DNA of 64,000 nt from Rhizobium sp. BK376 (GTDB lineage Bacteria; Pseudomonadota; Alphaproteobacteria; Rhizobiales; Rhizobiaceae): the NCBI RefSeq assembly GCF_004341625.1, contig NZ_SLZG01000003.1, forward strand, positions 619,045 through 683,044. Reading direction: 5' to 3'. Numbering within the stretch: the stretch's first letter is position 1; each line of letters opens with the position of its first letter. Shown one piece after another: positions 7,438 to 16,441 of this stretch. Under the pieces are notes generated by a model, which saw only the letters and a list, made by a program, of their open reading frames with translations, did no database searches and was not told the DNA's origin. The position numbers were made by a program, and so were the translations under genes.

Positions 7438-8877
7438 ATGGCCCACGCCATTCCATTTCTGGCGCCGCGCGCCGAGGTGCTGGCGCGCCGTACCGAGATC
7501 GTTGCCGATCTGGTCGATCTCCTGCCGCGGGAGTGCCTGATCCATGAACCGCGCGAAGTTGTTCCCTTCGAAACGGACGGCTTCATTTCCTATCGGCGCG
7601 TGCCGTTGGCGGTTGCCCTGCCACGCTCGACATCAGAAGTCGCAGCGGTGATGAAATACTGCAATCGCTATGGAATTCCGGTCGTGCCGCGGGGAGCAGG
7701 AACGTCGCTGTCCGGTGGTGCCATACCGCAGGAGGATGCCGTCGTTCTCGGCCTTTCGAAGATGAACCGCATCCTCGACATCGATCTCGCAAACCGCACC
7801 ATGACTGTTCAAGCCGGCGTGACGAACCTGAACATCTCCGAAAAAGTCTCCGCGGACGGCTTCTTCTACGCACCGGACCCGAGCTCGCAGCTGGCCTGCA
7901 CGATCGGCGGCAATGTCGGCATGAATTCCGGCGGCGCCCATTGCCTGAAATACGGCGTCACGACCAACAATCTGCTCGGCGTGACCATGGTTTTAACTGA
8001 TGGCACGGTCATCGAGCTGGGTGGCAAGGCGCTCGACGCGGCCGGCTATGATCTCCTCGGCCTTGTCTGCGGCTCGGAAGGCCAGCTCGGGATTGTCACC
8101 GAGGCGACGGTGCGCCTGATTGCCAAGCCGGAAGGGGCAAGGCCGGTGCTCTTCGGCTTCGACACGTCGGAACAGGCAGGCTCCTGCGTGTCAGATATCA
8201 TTGCGTCCGGCATCATTCCCGTTGCCATCGAATTCATGGACAAGCCGGCGATCGAGATCTGCGAAGCCTTTGCCCAGGCCGGCTATCCGCTCGATGTCGG
8301 CGCGCTGCTGATCGTCGAGGTCGAGGGGTCGGAGGCGGAAATGGATGCGATGTTGAAAAGCATTGTCGATATCGCCCGCAACCATGGCGTCAAGACCGTG
8401 CGCGAATGCCAGTCGGCAACAGAGGCGGCGCTGATCTGGAAGGGCCGCAAATCTGCCTTCGGCGCGACCGGCCGCATCGCCGATTATATCTGCATGGACG
8501 GCACGGTGCCGCTGAGCCAGCTCTCCTATGTGCTGAAGAAGACCTCCGAGATCGTCGATCATTATGGCCTGCGCGTCGCCAACGTCTTCCACGCCGGCGA
8601 TGGCAACATGCATCCGCTGATCCTCTTCAACGCCAATGACCCCGAAGATGCCGCAAAGGCCGAAGCTGCCGGCAACGATATCCTGCGGCTCTGCGTCGAC
8701 GCCGGCGGCTGCCTGACCGGTGAACACGGCGTCGGCATCGAGAAGCGCGACCTGATGCGCCACCAATATGCCGAGGCAGACCTCAAGCAGATGATGGCGG
8801 TCCGCTCCGCCTTCGATCCGGGCTGGATCCTCAATCCATCCAAGGTCTTCCCCCTCGATGGACGCAGCGCCGCATGA
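7438..8877 (+). CDS. glcD: Glycolate oxidase, FAD-linked subunit GlcD
   Basis: Catalytic FAD subunit of the membrane-associated glycolate oxidase, which turns glycolate into glyoxylate and passes electrons to the quinone pool through GlcE and GlcF. 479 residues, near the usual 499. The PCMH-type FAD-binding domain is seen at about residues 50-230 (VPRGAGTSLSGGAIP, CTIGGNVGMNSGGAHCLKYG), and the C-terminal FAD-linked oxidase domain carries NVFHAGDGNMHP and GEHGVGIEK. The ATG at 7438 has an excellent ribosome site (GGGGGAGGAG). It overlaps glcE by the ATGA arrangement, so the two are translationally coupled. Some related D-lactate dehydrogenases look alike; the glcDEF order makes GlcD the better call. 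Confidence 0.93.
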   Translation: MAHAIPFLAPRAEVLARRTEIVADLVDLLPRECLIHEPREVVPFETDGFISYRRVPLAVALPRSTSEVAAVMKYCNRYGIPVVPRGAGTSLSGGAIPQEDAVVLGLSKMNRILDIDLANRTMTVQAGVTNLNISEKVSADGFFYAPDPSSQLACTIGGNVGMNSGGAHCLKYGVTTNNLLGVTMVLTDGTVIELGGKALDAAGYDLLGLVCGSEGQLGIVTEATVRLIAKPEGARPVLFGFDTSEQAGSCVSDIIASGIIPVAIEFMDKPAIEICEAFAQAGYPLDVGALLIVEVEGSEAEMDAMLKSIVDIARNHGVKTVRECQSATEAALIWKGRKSAFGATGRIADYICMDGTVPLSQLSYVLKKTSEIVDHYGLRVANVFHAGDGNMHPLILFNANDPEDAAKAEAAGNDILRLCVDAGGCLTGEHGVGIEKRDLMRHQYAEADLKQMMAVRSAFDPGWILNPSKVFPLDGRSAA

Positions 8878-10073
8878 GCGACTTGATACCGACGACAGAG
8901 GAAGAGGCGGCGGAATTCATCCGCTCTCATGCCAGGGTCAGCGTGCCGCTTGCCATTTCTGGTGGTGATACCCGCTCAGGCTTCGGCAATGCGGTTGCGG
9001 CAAGCGCCAGGCTCCGCTCGACGGGGATGAGCGGCATCGTCGCCTATAATCCCGGCGAGATGGTGATGACCGCTCGGTCCGGCACGCCGGTCGCCGAGGT
9101 CGAGGCAGCACTTGCCACCAACAACCAGATGATGGCCTTCGAGCCGATGGATCACAGGCCGCTGATGGCGACATCGGGCGAGCCGACCATCGGCGGTGTC
9201 TTTGCCGCCAACGTCTCCGGTCCACGGCGCTTCGTGGCCGGTGCTGCCCGCGACAGCATGCTCGGTGTCCGCTTCGTCAACGGCAAGGGAGAGATCGTCA
9301 AGGCCGGTGGGCGCGTCATGAAGAACGTGACAGGCCTCGACCTCGCCAAGGTCATCGCCGGCTCGCATGGGACGCTCGGCCTTTTGACCGAAGTGACCTT
9401 CCGCGTGCCGCCCGCGCCGAAGACCGAGGCAACGCTCATTGTCTCAGGGCTCAACGACGCGGAAGCCGCGCAGGCAATGGCAGCTGCAATGGCGCTGCCG
9501 GTCGAAGTCTCGGGAGCAGCGCATCTGCCGCTGACGGTTGCCTGGAAATTCCTAGGGGGCAAATTGCCGCAAGGTGAGGCGACCGTACTGCGTATCGAAG
9601 GCCTGCCTGATTCCGTCGACGTGCGGATGAAAAAGCTCGGCGCGGCCATGTCAGCCTTCGGCCGGGTTGCCCGCCTGGATGCGGAGAACAGCGGTCGGCT
9701 CTGGCGTGAAATCCGCGATGTGCTTCCCTTTGCCGATGGCACGGAACGCCCGGTCTGGCGGGTATCCGTCGCGCCCGGCACCGGCCATCAGCTGGTGGCA
9801 GCCCTCCGGCTCGAGGCGGGCGTCGATGCATTTTACGACTGGCAGGGCGGTCTGGTCTGGCTGCGCATGGAAGCAGAGCCGGACGGCGCCCTCATCCGCC
9901 GTTTCATCCACGCCCTCGGCGGCGGCCATGCCACGCTGCTCCGCGCGTCTGCGACGGCAAGGGCAGGGGAGGCCGCCTTCCAGCCGCAGCCCGAAGCTGT
10001 CGCGCTGTTGTCGCAGGGGGTCAAGGCGAGCTTCGATCCGGCAGGGATTTTCAATCCGGGGAAGATGGGGTGA
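8874..10073 (+). CDS. glcE: Glycolate oxidase, FAD-binding subunit GlcE
   Basis: Second FAD-binding subunit of glycolate oxidase, 399 residues against about 350 in Escherichia coli. The N-terminal PCMH FAD domain is visible (PLAISGGDTRSGFG, TIGGVFAANVSGPRRF, GRVMKNVTGLDLAKVIAGSHG), typical of GlcE. The C-terminal half is more variable and ends in FDPAGIFNPGKMG. It starts on the ATG overlapping the glcD stop, and is followed 43 bp later by glcF. All three subunits are needed for activity in E. coli. Confidence 0.92.
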   Translation: MSDLIPTTEEEAAEFIRSHARVSVPLAISGGDTRSGFGNAVAASARLRSTGMSGIVAYNPGEMVMTARSGTPVAEVEAALATNNQMMAFEPMDHRPLMATSGEPTIGGVFAANVSGPRRFVAGAARDSMLGVRFVNGKGEIVKAGGRVMKNVTGLDLAKVIAGSHGTLGLLTEVTFRVPPAPKTEATLIVSGLNDAEAAQAMAAAMALPVEVSGAAHLPLTVAWKFLGGKLPQGEATVLRIEGLPDSVDVRMKKLGAAMSAFGRVARLDAENSGRLWREIRDVLPFADGTERPVWRVSVAPGTGHQLVAALRLEAGVDAFYDWQGGLVWLRMEAEPDGALIRRFIHALGGGHATLLRASATARAGEAAFQPQPEAVALLSQGVKASFDPAGIFNPGKMG

Positions 10074-10116
10074 TGGCGATGTCGAGTGCCACGACCTTCC
10101 GAGAGAGGCTCGATTA

Positions 10117-11430
10117 ATGCAAACCAACTTCACCGCCGAACAGCTTGCAGATCCCGATGTGGCCGAATCGGAAAAGATCCTGCGCAAATGTGTGCATTGC
10201 GGCTTCTGCACGGCGACCTGTCCCACCTATGTGACGCTCGGCAACGAGCTCGATAGTCCGCGCGGGCGAATCTATCTGATCAAGGACATGCTGGAAAATG
10301 GCCGTCCGGCCGATACCGAGGTGGTCACCCATATCGACCGTTGCCTGTCCTGCCTCGCCTGCGTGACCACCTGTCCGTCCGGCGTCGACTATATGCATCT
10401 GGTCGACCATGCCCGTGCGCATATCGAAAACACTTACCAGCGCCCCTTCATGGACCGGCTGACGCGCGGCATCCTGGCGGCGGTGTTGCCCTATCCCGGC
10501 CGTTTTCGCCTCGCCCTCAATCTTGCGAGGCTCGGCCGTCCCCTCAAGGGGTTGCTGAAGGGCATGCCGGCGCTGAAACCTTTTGTGGCCATGCTCGACC
10601 TCGCCCCACGCTCCGTTCCAGCGCCCTCATCATTCTCAAGTCCCGGCTTGCATCCCGCCGAGGGGCCGATGCACGGCCGCGTTGCGATCCTGACCGGATG
10701 CGCCCAGCCGGTGCTCGACCCAGCGATCAATGCAGCGACGATTCGGCTGCTCACAAGGCTCGGCATCGAGGTCGTCGGGCCAGAGGGCGAGGGGTGCTGC
10801 GGCTCGCTGGTTCATCATATGGGGCGCAAGGAACAGGCGCTCGAAAGCGCGCGGTCGAATGTCGATGTATGGACACGCGAGATCGACAATGGCGGCCTCG
10901 ACGCCATCATCATCACGGCATCAGGCTGCGGCACGACGATCAAGGATTATGGTCATATGCTGCGTCTCGATCCCGCCTATGCCGAAAAGGCGGCGAAGAT
11001 TTCGGCGCTCGCAAAGGATGTCACCGAATATCTGGCGACCCTGGATTTACCTACCCATTTGCCGCGCGGCATCACTGTCGCCTATCATTCCGCCTGCTCC
11101 ATGCAGCATGGCCAAAGGATAACAGGCCTGCCCAAGCAACTGCTTAAGGCGGCGGGCTTTATCGTCCGCGATCCCGCCGAGGGCCATCTCTGCTGTGGGT
11201 CGGCCGGCACCTATAATATTATGCAGCCGGAAATCTCCACCGAGCTGAAAGCCCGTAAGATCAGGAACATCGAAGCGACGAAACCGGATATCATCGCAAC
11301 CGGCAATATTGGCTGCATTACCCAGATCGCAACCGGAACTGATATTCCCATCCTCCATACCGTAGAATTGCTCGATTGGATTTATGGGGGCGAACTTCCG
11401 GGAAAATTAAGAGGCCTCAAAATAGCATAG
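10117..11430 (+). CDS. glcF: Glycolate oxidase, iron-sulfur subunit GlcF
   Basis: Iron-sulfur subunit of glycolate oxidase, 437 residues. Two [4Fe-4S] ferredoxin motifs are visible: CVHCGFCTATCP (about residue 24) and CLSCLACVTTCP (about residue 77). Two CCG domains follow, with cysteine pairs in GEGCCGSLVHH and HLCCGSAGTYN, as in heterodisulfide-reductase-like electron-transfer proteins. The frame is open far upstream, but the ATG at 10117 (MQTNFTAEQLADP) matches known GlcF N-termini and begins after the glcE stop. Last gene of the glcDEF operon. Confidence 0.93.
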   Translation: MQTNFTAEQLADPDVAESEKILRKCVHCGFCTATCPTYVTLGNELDSPRGRIYLIKDMLENGRPADTEVVTHIDRCLSCLACVTTCPSGVDYMHLVDHARAHIENTYQRPFMDRLTRGILAAVLPYPGRFRLALNLARLGRPLKGLLKGMPALKPFVAMLDLAPRSVPAPSSFSSPGLHPAEGPMHGRVAILTGCAQPVLDPAINAATIRLLTRLGIEVVGPEGEGCCGSLVHHMGRKEQALESARSNVDVWTREIDNGGLDAIIITASGCGTTIKDYGHMLRLDPAYAEKAAKISALAKDVTEYLATLDLPTHLPRGITVAYHSACSMQHGQRITGLPKQLLKAAGFIVRDPAEGHLCCGSAGTYNIMQPEISTELKARKIRNIEATKPDIIATGNIGCITQIATGTDIPILHTVELLDWIYGGELPGKLRGLKIA

Positions 11431-11474
11431 TCACAGCGGGAGACATTGCGTCCCCGATAATGGGAGATCACAGC

Positions 11475-11912
11475 ATGCGGCATCTGTTCTTCCTGGCGGC
11501 GGCAATGATTATCGGTATCGAACCGACTTACGCCGCAAATCGCTACAACTGTGCGGTCGACGACACGAATATCAAGTTGAATATCGATGCAGGCTTTGCT
11601 GAAGACGGCGGCCACAAGCTCAACCATTTTCGTGGTGCCTTGGTCACAAAGTCCGACCGCGTTCCGGAAGGCTTCCGGCGGCTGATGCTCGACTCCGATC
11701 AGCTCATGCAGAGCTGGGCGTCCGATAGCGAGTTACGCTTGAGGATCTATGCGCAGAACGACGTTGATGATCCCGCCAACAATTTCGACCTCTTGCTCAC
11801 GGTCGATGGCAGCGCGAACCCCATGCGGGGAAATTATCTTCTGACCTTTAATGCCAAGGGTCAGTCACAGCCGGCACAGTTCAAGGGCCGGCTGACCTGT
11901 TCCGAGCAATAA
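11475..11912 (+). CDS. Small secreted protein of unknown function
   Basis: 145-residue protein with a clear signal peptide (MRHLFFLAAAMIIGIEPTYA, cut near residue 20). The mature part has two cysteines (YNCAVDD near its N-terminus and LTCSEQ at its end), which could form one disulfide, and alternating hydrophobic patches that suggest beta strands. I recognise no family. The ATG at 11475 has GGGAG 8-12 bases upstream; another ATG at 11460 in the same frame is possible. It follows glcF by 44 bp on the same strand, but a link with glycolate use is not evident. Confidence 0.7.
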   Translation: MRHLFFLAAAMIIGIEPTYAANRYNCAVDDTNIKLNIDAGFAEDGGHKLNHFRGALVTKSDRVPEGFRRLMLDSDQLMQSWASDSELRLRIYAQNDVDDPANNFDLLLTVDGSANPMRGNYLLTFNAKGQSQPAQFKGRLTCSEQ

Positions 11913-11945
11913 GAGCTTGCCGCCAACGGCGGCACGCTCGCAACG

Positions 11946-12617
11946 TCAGAAGTTGAAGGACACGCCGAAGTTCAGGGCGTTGGTGAAGACATTCGTCTTC
12001 AGCGTTGCACCGCTATCGATCGGAACGTCGTTCACGAAGCTGTAGTTGCCCTTGTACTCGAGGAACGTCGACCAGTGCTTGGTGATCTGGTAGCTGACGC
12101 CCGCCTGGGCCTGCAGCGCGAGACCGCCGAACTCATAATCGAAGGTCCGGCCCGATGCCCGGGTGACCTCGACATGCGGAACGTTGATGCCGGCGCCGAG
12201 ACCGACATACGGCGTCCACTTGCGGCTCGGATCCTGGAAGCGATAGAGCCCGTTGACCGTAAGCAGGTTAAGGCCGTCGGTGAATTCGAAATGGCTCCAG
12301 CCCGGCGTGTTGCCGAGGTCGCCATAGACCTTGGCATGGGTATAGTCGAGGCTGATGCCCCAATCGGGCTTGTTGAGGTCGTCCAGCCACCACGTGCCGC
12401 GGATACCGTAATAGGGCGGGTTCGCGAAGGACTTGCCCGACCAGTTCGGATCGAAATCGGCACCATCAGATGTCTTGACGTTGCTGCCGGTTGCTCCCTG
12501 CACGCCGCCATAGATGGAGAGCTGCATTTCAGCAGAGGCAGTGCCCGCAACGGAAACGAGGGCGGCGAGAGTCAGTGCGGCAAGGGCCGACTGGCGAATG
12601 CGGCATGCACGATTCAT
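11946..12617 (-). CDS. Outer-membrane beta-barrel protein
   Basis: 223 residues with a signal peptide (LAALTLAALVSVAGTASA, cut near residue 29) and a mature region built of alternating-polarity strands. It ends in NFGVSFNF, the terminal Phe typical of BAM-inserted barrels. Segments such as YVGLGAGINVPHVEV and AQAGVSYQITKHWSTFLEYK resemble OmpW/Opa-like 8-strand barrels in rhizobia. The ATG at 12617 follows GGGGAATCC. Monocistronic; a terminator-like hairpin (12731-12751) separates it from the L,D-transpeptidase upstream. Physiological role unknown. Confidence 0.82.
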   Translation of the reverse strand: MNRACRIRQSALAALTLAALVSVAGTASAEMQLSIYGGVQGATGSNVKTSDGADFDPNWSGKSFANPPYYGIRGTWWLDDLNKPDWGISLDYTHAKVYGDLGNTPGWSHFEFTDGLNLLTVNGLYRFQDPSRKWTPYVGLGAGINVPHVEVTRASGRTFDYEFGGLALQAQAGVSYQITKHWSTFLEYKGNYSFVNDVPIDSGATLKTNVFTNALNFGVSFNF

Positions 12618-12730
12618 TTGGATTCCCCGGATCGCAATGGAACCGCATTGATGGCTGCCTTTCGTGACAACGCTATTACAGTTCCGACTCTGTAAACTGC
12701 ATAATCGGCGAATCTGACAGTAAACTGAAA

Positions 12731-12751
12731 GGGGCAGCCCTTGGCTGCCCC
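12731..12751 (-). terminator. Rho-independent terminator after the first L,D-transpeptidase gene
   Basis: GGGGCAGCC (12731-12739) and GGCTGCCCC (12743-12751) pair around a 3-base loop; on the minus strand a TTT run follows. It lies about 33 bp beyond the stop of the gene ending at 12784. Confidence 0.75.
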
Positions 12752-12783
12752 CCTTCCGAAACGCAATTCACGACAGTTGCAAA

Positions 12784-13461
12784 TCAGCCACCGAGGCCGA
12801 ACAGCGTGCGCAGGACGTCGACCCCGCGATCCTGGTAGCTGACCTCGCCCTGCTTGTTGCCGGGGCCGACGACGATGACCTTGGTGCCAACAGGGACGCG
12901 ATCGTAGAGCTCGGTCACGTCCTGGTTCATCATGCGGATGCAGCCGGAAGAAAGGTTGAGGCCGATCGTCCAGGGCTGGTTGGTCCCGTGAATGCGGAAG
13001 ATCGTGTCGTGGCCGTTCTGGTAGAGATACATGGCACGTGCGCCGAGCGGATTGTCCGGACCGCCGGGCATGAAGGGCGGGATCTTGTGTCCTTCCTTGG
13101 CTTCGCGGACCCGCATTTCAGCAGGGGGCGTCCATGTCGGCCATTCGGCCTTGCGCCCGACATTCACCACGCCGGACCAGCCGAAACCGTCGCGACCGAC
13201 GCCAATGCCGTAGCGGGTGGCGCGGTTGTTGCCTTCGACGAGATAGAGAAACTTATTGTTGGTATCGACGATGATGGTGCCCGGAGCCTCATCGGTCGCC
13301 AGTCGGACCAGACGCTTGTGAAACTGCGGCTTGATCTGGTTGGTCGGCTTGATGCCGCGGACTGCGTCCGTCGCCGTCGTCGTGGGGCCTGCGTCAGCGA
13401 CAGCCATCATGCATGCCATCGCAACGGCGCTCGCCGCCACGAGCCGTATAAAATGCTTCAT
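12784..13461 (-). CDS. L,D-transpeptidase (YkuD family)
   Basis: Exported cell-wall enzyme of 225 residues. YkuD-fold enzymes use a catalytic Cys to make 3-3 peptidoglycan cross-links or attach proteins to meso-DAP. A signal peptide is visible (VAASAVAMACMMAVADA). The domain covers about residues 58-200: GTIIVDTNNKFLYLV, then IHGTNQPWTIG and the catalytic SSGCIRM block, with all expected His/Cys/Arg residues. A short tail of about 20 residues follows. The next gene upstream on the same strand (13600-14367) encodes a second, similar enzyme; 138 bp without an obvious terminator separates them. Rhizobiales rely heavily on 3-3 cross-links, so redundancy is expected. Confidence 0.92.
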   Translation of the reverse strand: MKHFIRLVAASAVAMACMMAVADAGPTTTATDAVRGIKPTNQIKPQFHKRLVRLATDEAPGTIIVDTNNKFLYLVEGNNRATRYGIGVGRDGFGWSGVVNVGRKAEWPTWTPPAEMRVREAKEGHKIPPFMPGGPDNPLGARAMYLYQNGHDTIFRIHGTNQPWTIGLNLSSGCIRMMNQDVTELYDRVPVGTKVIVVGPGNKQGEVSYQDRGVDVLRTLFGLGG

Positions 13462-13599
13462 CCTGAATTCCCCTCGTGTACAAATCGCACGGGAGGCTAA
13501 TCAAACCGGATTAGATTTCAAGCTCAAGAAGGCGACAACACGGTTTTTTGTACGATGGCGAGCAGATAAACTGGCCGCTCGCCACCCTTAATTGCGAAT

Positions 13600-14367
13600 T
13601 TACATCACGATGACGCGGGTGCCGACCTTGACGCGGTCGTAGAGGTCGGTGACGTCCTCGTTTCGCAGACGGATGCAGCCAGAGGAAACGGCATTGCCGA
13701 TCGTCCAGGGAGCGTTGGTTCCGTGAATGCGATAGAGCGTGGAGCCGAGATACATGGCGCGGGCGCCGAGCGGGTTTGCCTCGCCGCCTTCCATATGTGC
13801 CGGCAGGTAATGACCCTTTGCAGCTTCGCGCGAAAGCATTTCGGAGGGCGGCGTCCAATCCGGCCATTCCTGCTTGCGGGTGATCGTATGGGCGCCCGCC
13901 CATTCGAAGCCGGGCTTGCCGACGCCGACGCCATAGCGCCGTGCCTTGCCGCCTTCCATCACGAGATAAAGGAAGCGATTATTGGTATCGATGACGATCG
14001 TGCCGGGACGTTCCTTGGTCTGGTAGTCGACCACCTGCGGCAGGAATTGCGGATCGAGGTGACCCTGGATCGCCGGGATGCCCGGCCGACCCATCGCGAC
14101 CTGTTGTACCGGCGCGCCGCCGAAGAGCGGATGGACAACACGCGGCGCAAAGAGGCCGCGCGGCTGCTGCTGGGCGACAACAGGTGCCGGCGCACGCGGA
14201 TAGACCACCGGCTGCACGCGCGCGCCGCCGAGCTGGTTGATCCACGGCGCGGTCAGATCGGGGCTGACGATGACAGGCGGACGCGACTGATAGCGGTCGT
14301 CTGCAAGAACGGGGGAGGCAATCAAGCCGGCAATGCCGGCCAGCAGCAGAAAGCACTTTTTCATCAT
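13600..14367 (-). CDS. L,D-transpeptidase (YkuD family), second copy
   Basis: 255-residue exported YkuD enzyme, paralogue of the gene downstream. Signal peptide: FLLLAGIAGLIASPVLADD. A Pro/Gln-rich spacer (about residues 25-105, with PAPVVAQQQPRG) leads to the catalytic domain with GTIVIDTNNRFLYLV, IHGTNAPWTIG and SSGCIRL. Unlike its neighbour it ends right after the domain (VIVM). The spacer may let the domain reach the peptidoglycan. Two ATGs (14367 and 14364) are possible starts. No tail or peptidoglycan-binding module is seen. Confidence 0.92.
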   Translation of the reverse strand: MMKKCFLLLAGIAGLIASPVLADDRYQSRPPVIVSPDLTAPWINQLGGARVQPVVYPRAPAPVVAQQQPRGLFAPRVVHPLFGGAPVQQVAMGRPGIPAIQGHLDPQFLPQVVDYQTKERPGTIVIDTNNRFLYLVMEGGKARRYGVGVGKPGFEWAGAHTITRKQEWPDWTPPSEMLSREAAKGHYLPAHMEGGEANPLGARAMYLGSTLYRIHGTNAPWTIGNAVSSGCIRLRNEDVTDLYDRVKVGTRVIVM

Positions 14368-14573
14368 CGGACAAACTCTCTACAATGGACCGAGGATGGG
14401 CGCGCGGGCACCCTTTCGATGGGGCATCGTGTCACCGGCGCGCCAGCGAAAGGTAAACGGGTGTTCATTAAAATGCCGCGAAGCCTATAAACTTTTCGTC
14501 AGGGTTACTGGCCGGTATGGAAAGAGGGTTTGCAAATGGTAAAGCTTAGAAAAAACAGGGGCGAATCGCAAAA

Positions 14574-15203
14574 ATGAGCGGCACGGGCATTATCACTGGC
14601 GAGGACGGCAGGGACCGTTGTTCGTGGCACGGGGGGCTTCCCGAATACCTGCGCTATCACGACGAGGAATGGGGGCGTCCCGTCACCGACGATATCCGCC
14701 TTTTCGAGAAGATCTGCCTTGAAGGCTTCCAGTCCGGGCTTTCCTGGCTGACCATCCTGCGCAAGCGCGAGAATTTCCGCGCAGCTTTTGCCGGTTTCGA
14801 CTTCGAGAAGGTGGCCCTGTTCGACGACGCGGACATCGAACGCTGCGTTGCCGACGCTGGCATCATCCGCCATCGCGGCAAGATCGTCTCGACGATCAAC
14901 AATGCCCGCCGCGCCATCGATCTCAGAGGCGAGTTCGGCTCGCTCGCCCACTATTTCTGGACCTATGAGCCGAGGCCCGAGGAACGACCGGCGCGCGTCG
15001 ACCGCGAGACGATTGCCGCCAATCCGACGACGCCCGTATCCGTCCGTATCTCGAAGGATCTGAAGAAGCGGGGCTGGACCTTTGTCGGTCCCACCACAGT
15101 TTATGCCTTCATGCAGGCTATGGGTCTCGTCAACGATCACCTTGAAGGTTGTTATTGCCGCCACGACGTCGAGGCGATGCGAGCCGCATTGGTGCGTCCA
15201 TGA
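14574..15203 (+). CDS. tag: DNA-3-methyladenine glycosylase I
   Basis: Base-excision repair enzyme that removes 3-methyladenine from alkylated DNA. 209 residues, close to the Escherichia coli Tag length (187). The family block RCSWHGGLPEYLRYHDEEWGRP opens the protein, with GFQSGLSWLTILRKRENFR in the helix-hairpin-helix region. Zinc ligands are expected at the N-terminal Cys and His (CSWH) and at the C-terminal His and Cys (NDHLEGCYC), all present. The last bases overlap the next gene (ATGA), so both are probably translated from one message. Confidence 0.93.
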   Translation: MSGTGIITGEDGRDRCSWHGGLPEYLRYHDEEWGRPVTDDIRLFEKICLEGFQSGLSWLTILRKRENFRAAFAGFDFEKVALFDDADIERCVADAGIIRHRGKIVSTINNARRAIDLRGEFGSLAHYFWTYEPRPEERPARVDRETIAANPTTPVSVRISKDLKKRGWTFVGPTTVYAFMQAMGLVNDHLEGCYCRHDVEAMRAALVRP

Positions 15204-15808
15204 AGGGCCTCGTCCTCGGCCTCTCGCTTTTTTCCGCAATTGCCCTGGCGGGCCAGCACGTCTGCGCGCAGGACGCCGGGGACCAGAAACCGGCGCAGGC
15301 ACAGGGTGAGCAGCCTCCCGAGCTCGATCCCGGCGAAACGATCGAAAAGCTGGGTTTTCCCGCCGTTACCATGCGGCTTGCGGGCTGGACGAAATTCGGC
15401 AAGGGCAAGGTCTATACGCTGCCGCTCAAGAAGGGTCAGCACGTAAGGATCACCTTTTCCTCGAAGAGCCGCTATGCCTTCATGGCGATCTTCGATCTCT
15501 CCTCCAGCGAAGACGAATCCTTCTTCGGTACGGATGAGGATGGGAACATCGCCGACGTGACCGTGCAGGCTGATACGACCTGGCTGATCAAGCCCTACTA
15601 TTCCCGCGTCACCCGCCGCCGCGGCCTCGGCGCGCCCTATGAAATCCTGATCGACCCCAATCCGACAGGGTCGGTGCCTGCGCAATCGCAGACACCGGAT
15701 CAAAGCGCGCCCGCCGATAAGCCTTCGCTCTTCCCGCCCAAGGCGCCTGTCGCACCGTCGCCGCAACCTTCGCTATTCCCGCCGAAAGGCGAAGCGCAAC
15801 CACAATAA
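15200..15808 (+). CDS. Secreted protein with Pro-rich PSLFPPK repeats
   Basis: 202-residue protein whose ATG overlaps the tag stop. A signal peptide is visible (MKGLVLGLSLFSAIALAGQ, cut near AQDAG). The middle (about residues 40-155) looks like a compact beta-rich domain (KVYTLPLKKGQHVRITFSS, YAFMAIFDLSS, TTWLIKPYYSRV), comparable to pre-peptidase-type domains. The tail is Pro/Ala/Gln-rich with two copies of PSLFPPK. I do not recognise the family. Coupling with a DNA-repair gene is odd and may simply reflect compact spacing. Confidence 0.72.
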   Translation: MKGLVLGLSLFSAIALAGQHVCAQDAGDQKPAQAQGEQPPELDPGETIEKLGFPAVTMRLAGWTKFGKGKVYTLPLKKGQHVRITFSSKSRYAFMAIFDLSSSEDESFFGTDEDGNIADVTVQADTTWLIKPYYSRVTRRRGLGAPYEILIDPNPTGSVPAQSQTPDQSAPADKPSLFPPKAPVAPSPQPSLFPPKGEAQPQ

Positions 15809-15862
15809 GCGTTTGTTGGGACTTTCCTGCTACAGACGATCTTCGTCTGCAGGGGTGGGGTC

Positions 15863-16438
15863 ATGCTTGTTCTCGATCAGGGCGCTCTGTCCGGTTTTGG
15901 ATGCGGTCAGCGCATGGGCATCGTATTTCTCGGTGCAGTCGTCGCGCAATTCGCCATGGTCGGCTTCGGTGTTTTTTGGTGGAAAGGGGACGGTGACAAA
16001 GTCGAAACCTTGAGGGGCACGCCATTTTTTACGCCCGCCCGCGTCTTTCTCGCCGGCATATGGGTGTTGGTCACCCTCATCGTCGCAATCATCTGCATGC
16101 TTCTGCGCACCGAAACGATGATCTCGACGGATGACAACTCAGTTGTCGAGACGAGCTGTTACGGCCCTTTTTCCGGCGATTACCAGCTTGATCGATCGAA
16201 AACCGTCGTCCACTACATCACGGAAATTTCCTCGGGCAAAGGGGGACGAACGCACGAATTAAACTATCTGGCACTGGAGGAAGCAGGGAAAGACCGGCAG
16301 CTGTATATCGTGCTGGACGGCAGCCACTATCTTTCAAATCTCGAACAGTTCGCGCCCCGGGCCATCAGTAGCTACCGAGATTACCTGAAGCAAAATCAGC
16401 GACCATCGTCTCCCCAGACTATCGTTCGGACACCCTGA
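15863..16438 (+). CDS. Membrane protein of unknown function, two TM segments
   Basis: 191 residues. Two hydrophobic segments are visible, MGIVFLGAVVAQFAMVGFGVF (about 18-38) and FLAGIWVLVTLIVAIICMLL (about 63-82), joined by a short charged loop. A soluble C-terminal domain of about 110 residues follows, probably periplasmic. No motif is recognised. A GGGGTGGGG stretch lies just before the ATG. It converges with the HAD gene on the other strand, with 3 bp between the stops. Confidence 0.6.
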   Translation: MLVLDQGALSGFGCGQRMGIVFLGAVVAQFAMVGFGVFWWKGDGDKVETLRGTPFFTPARVFLAGIWVLVTLIVAIICMLLRTETMISTDDNSVVETSCYGPFSGDYQLDRSKTVVHYITEISSGKGGRTHELNYLALEEAGKDRQLYIVLDGSHYLSNLEQFAPRAISSYRDYLKQNQRPSSPQTIVRTP

Positions 16439-16441
16439 TGG

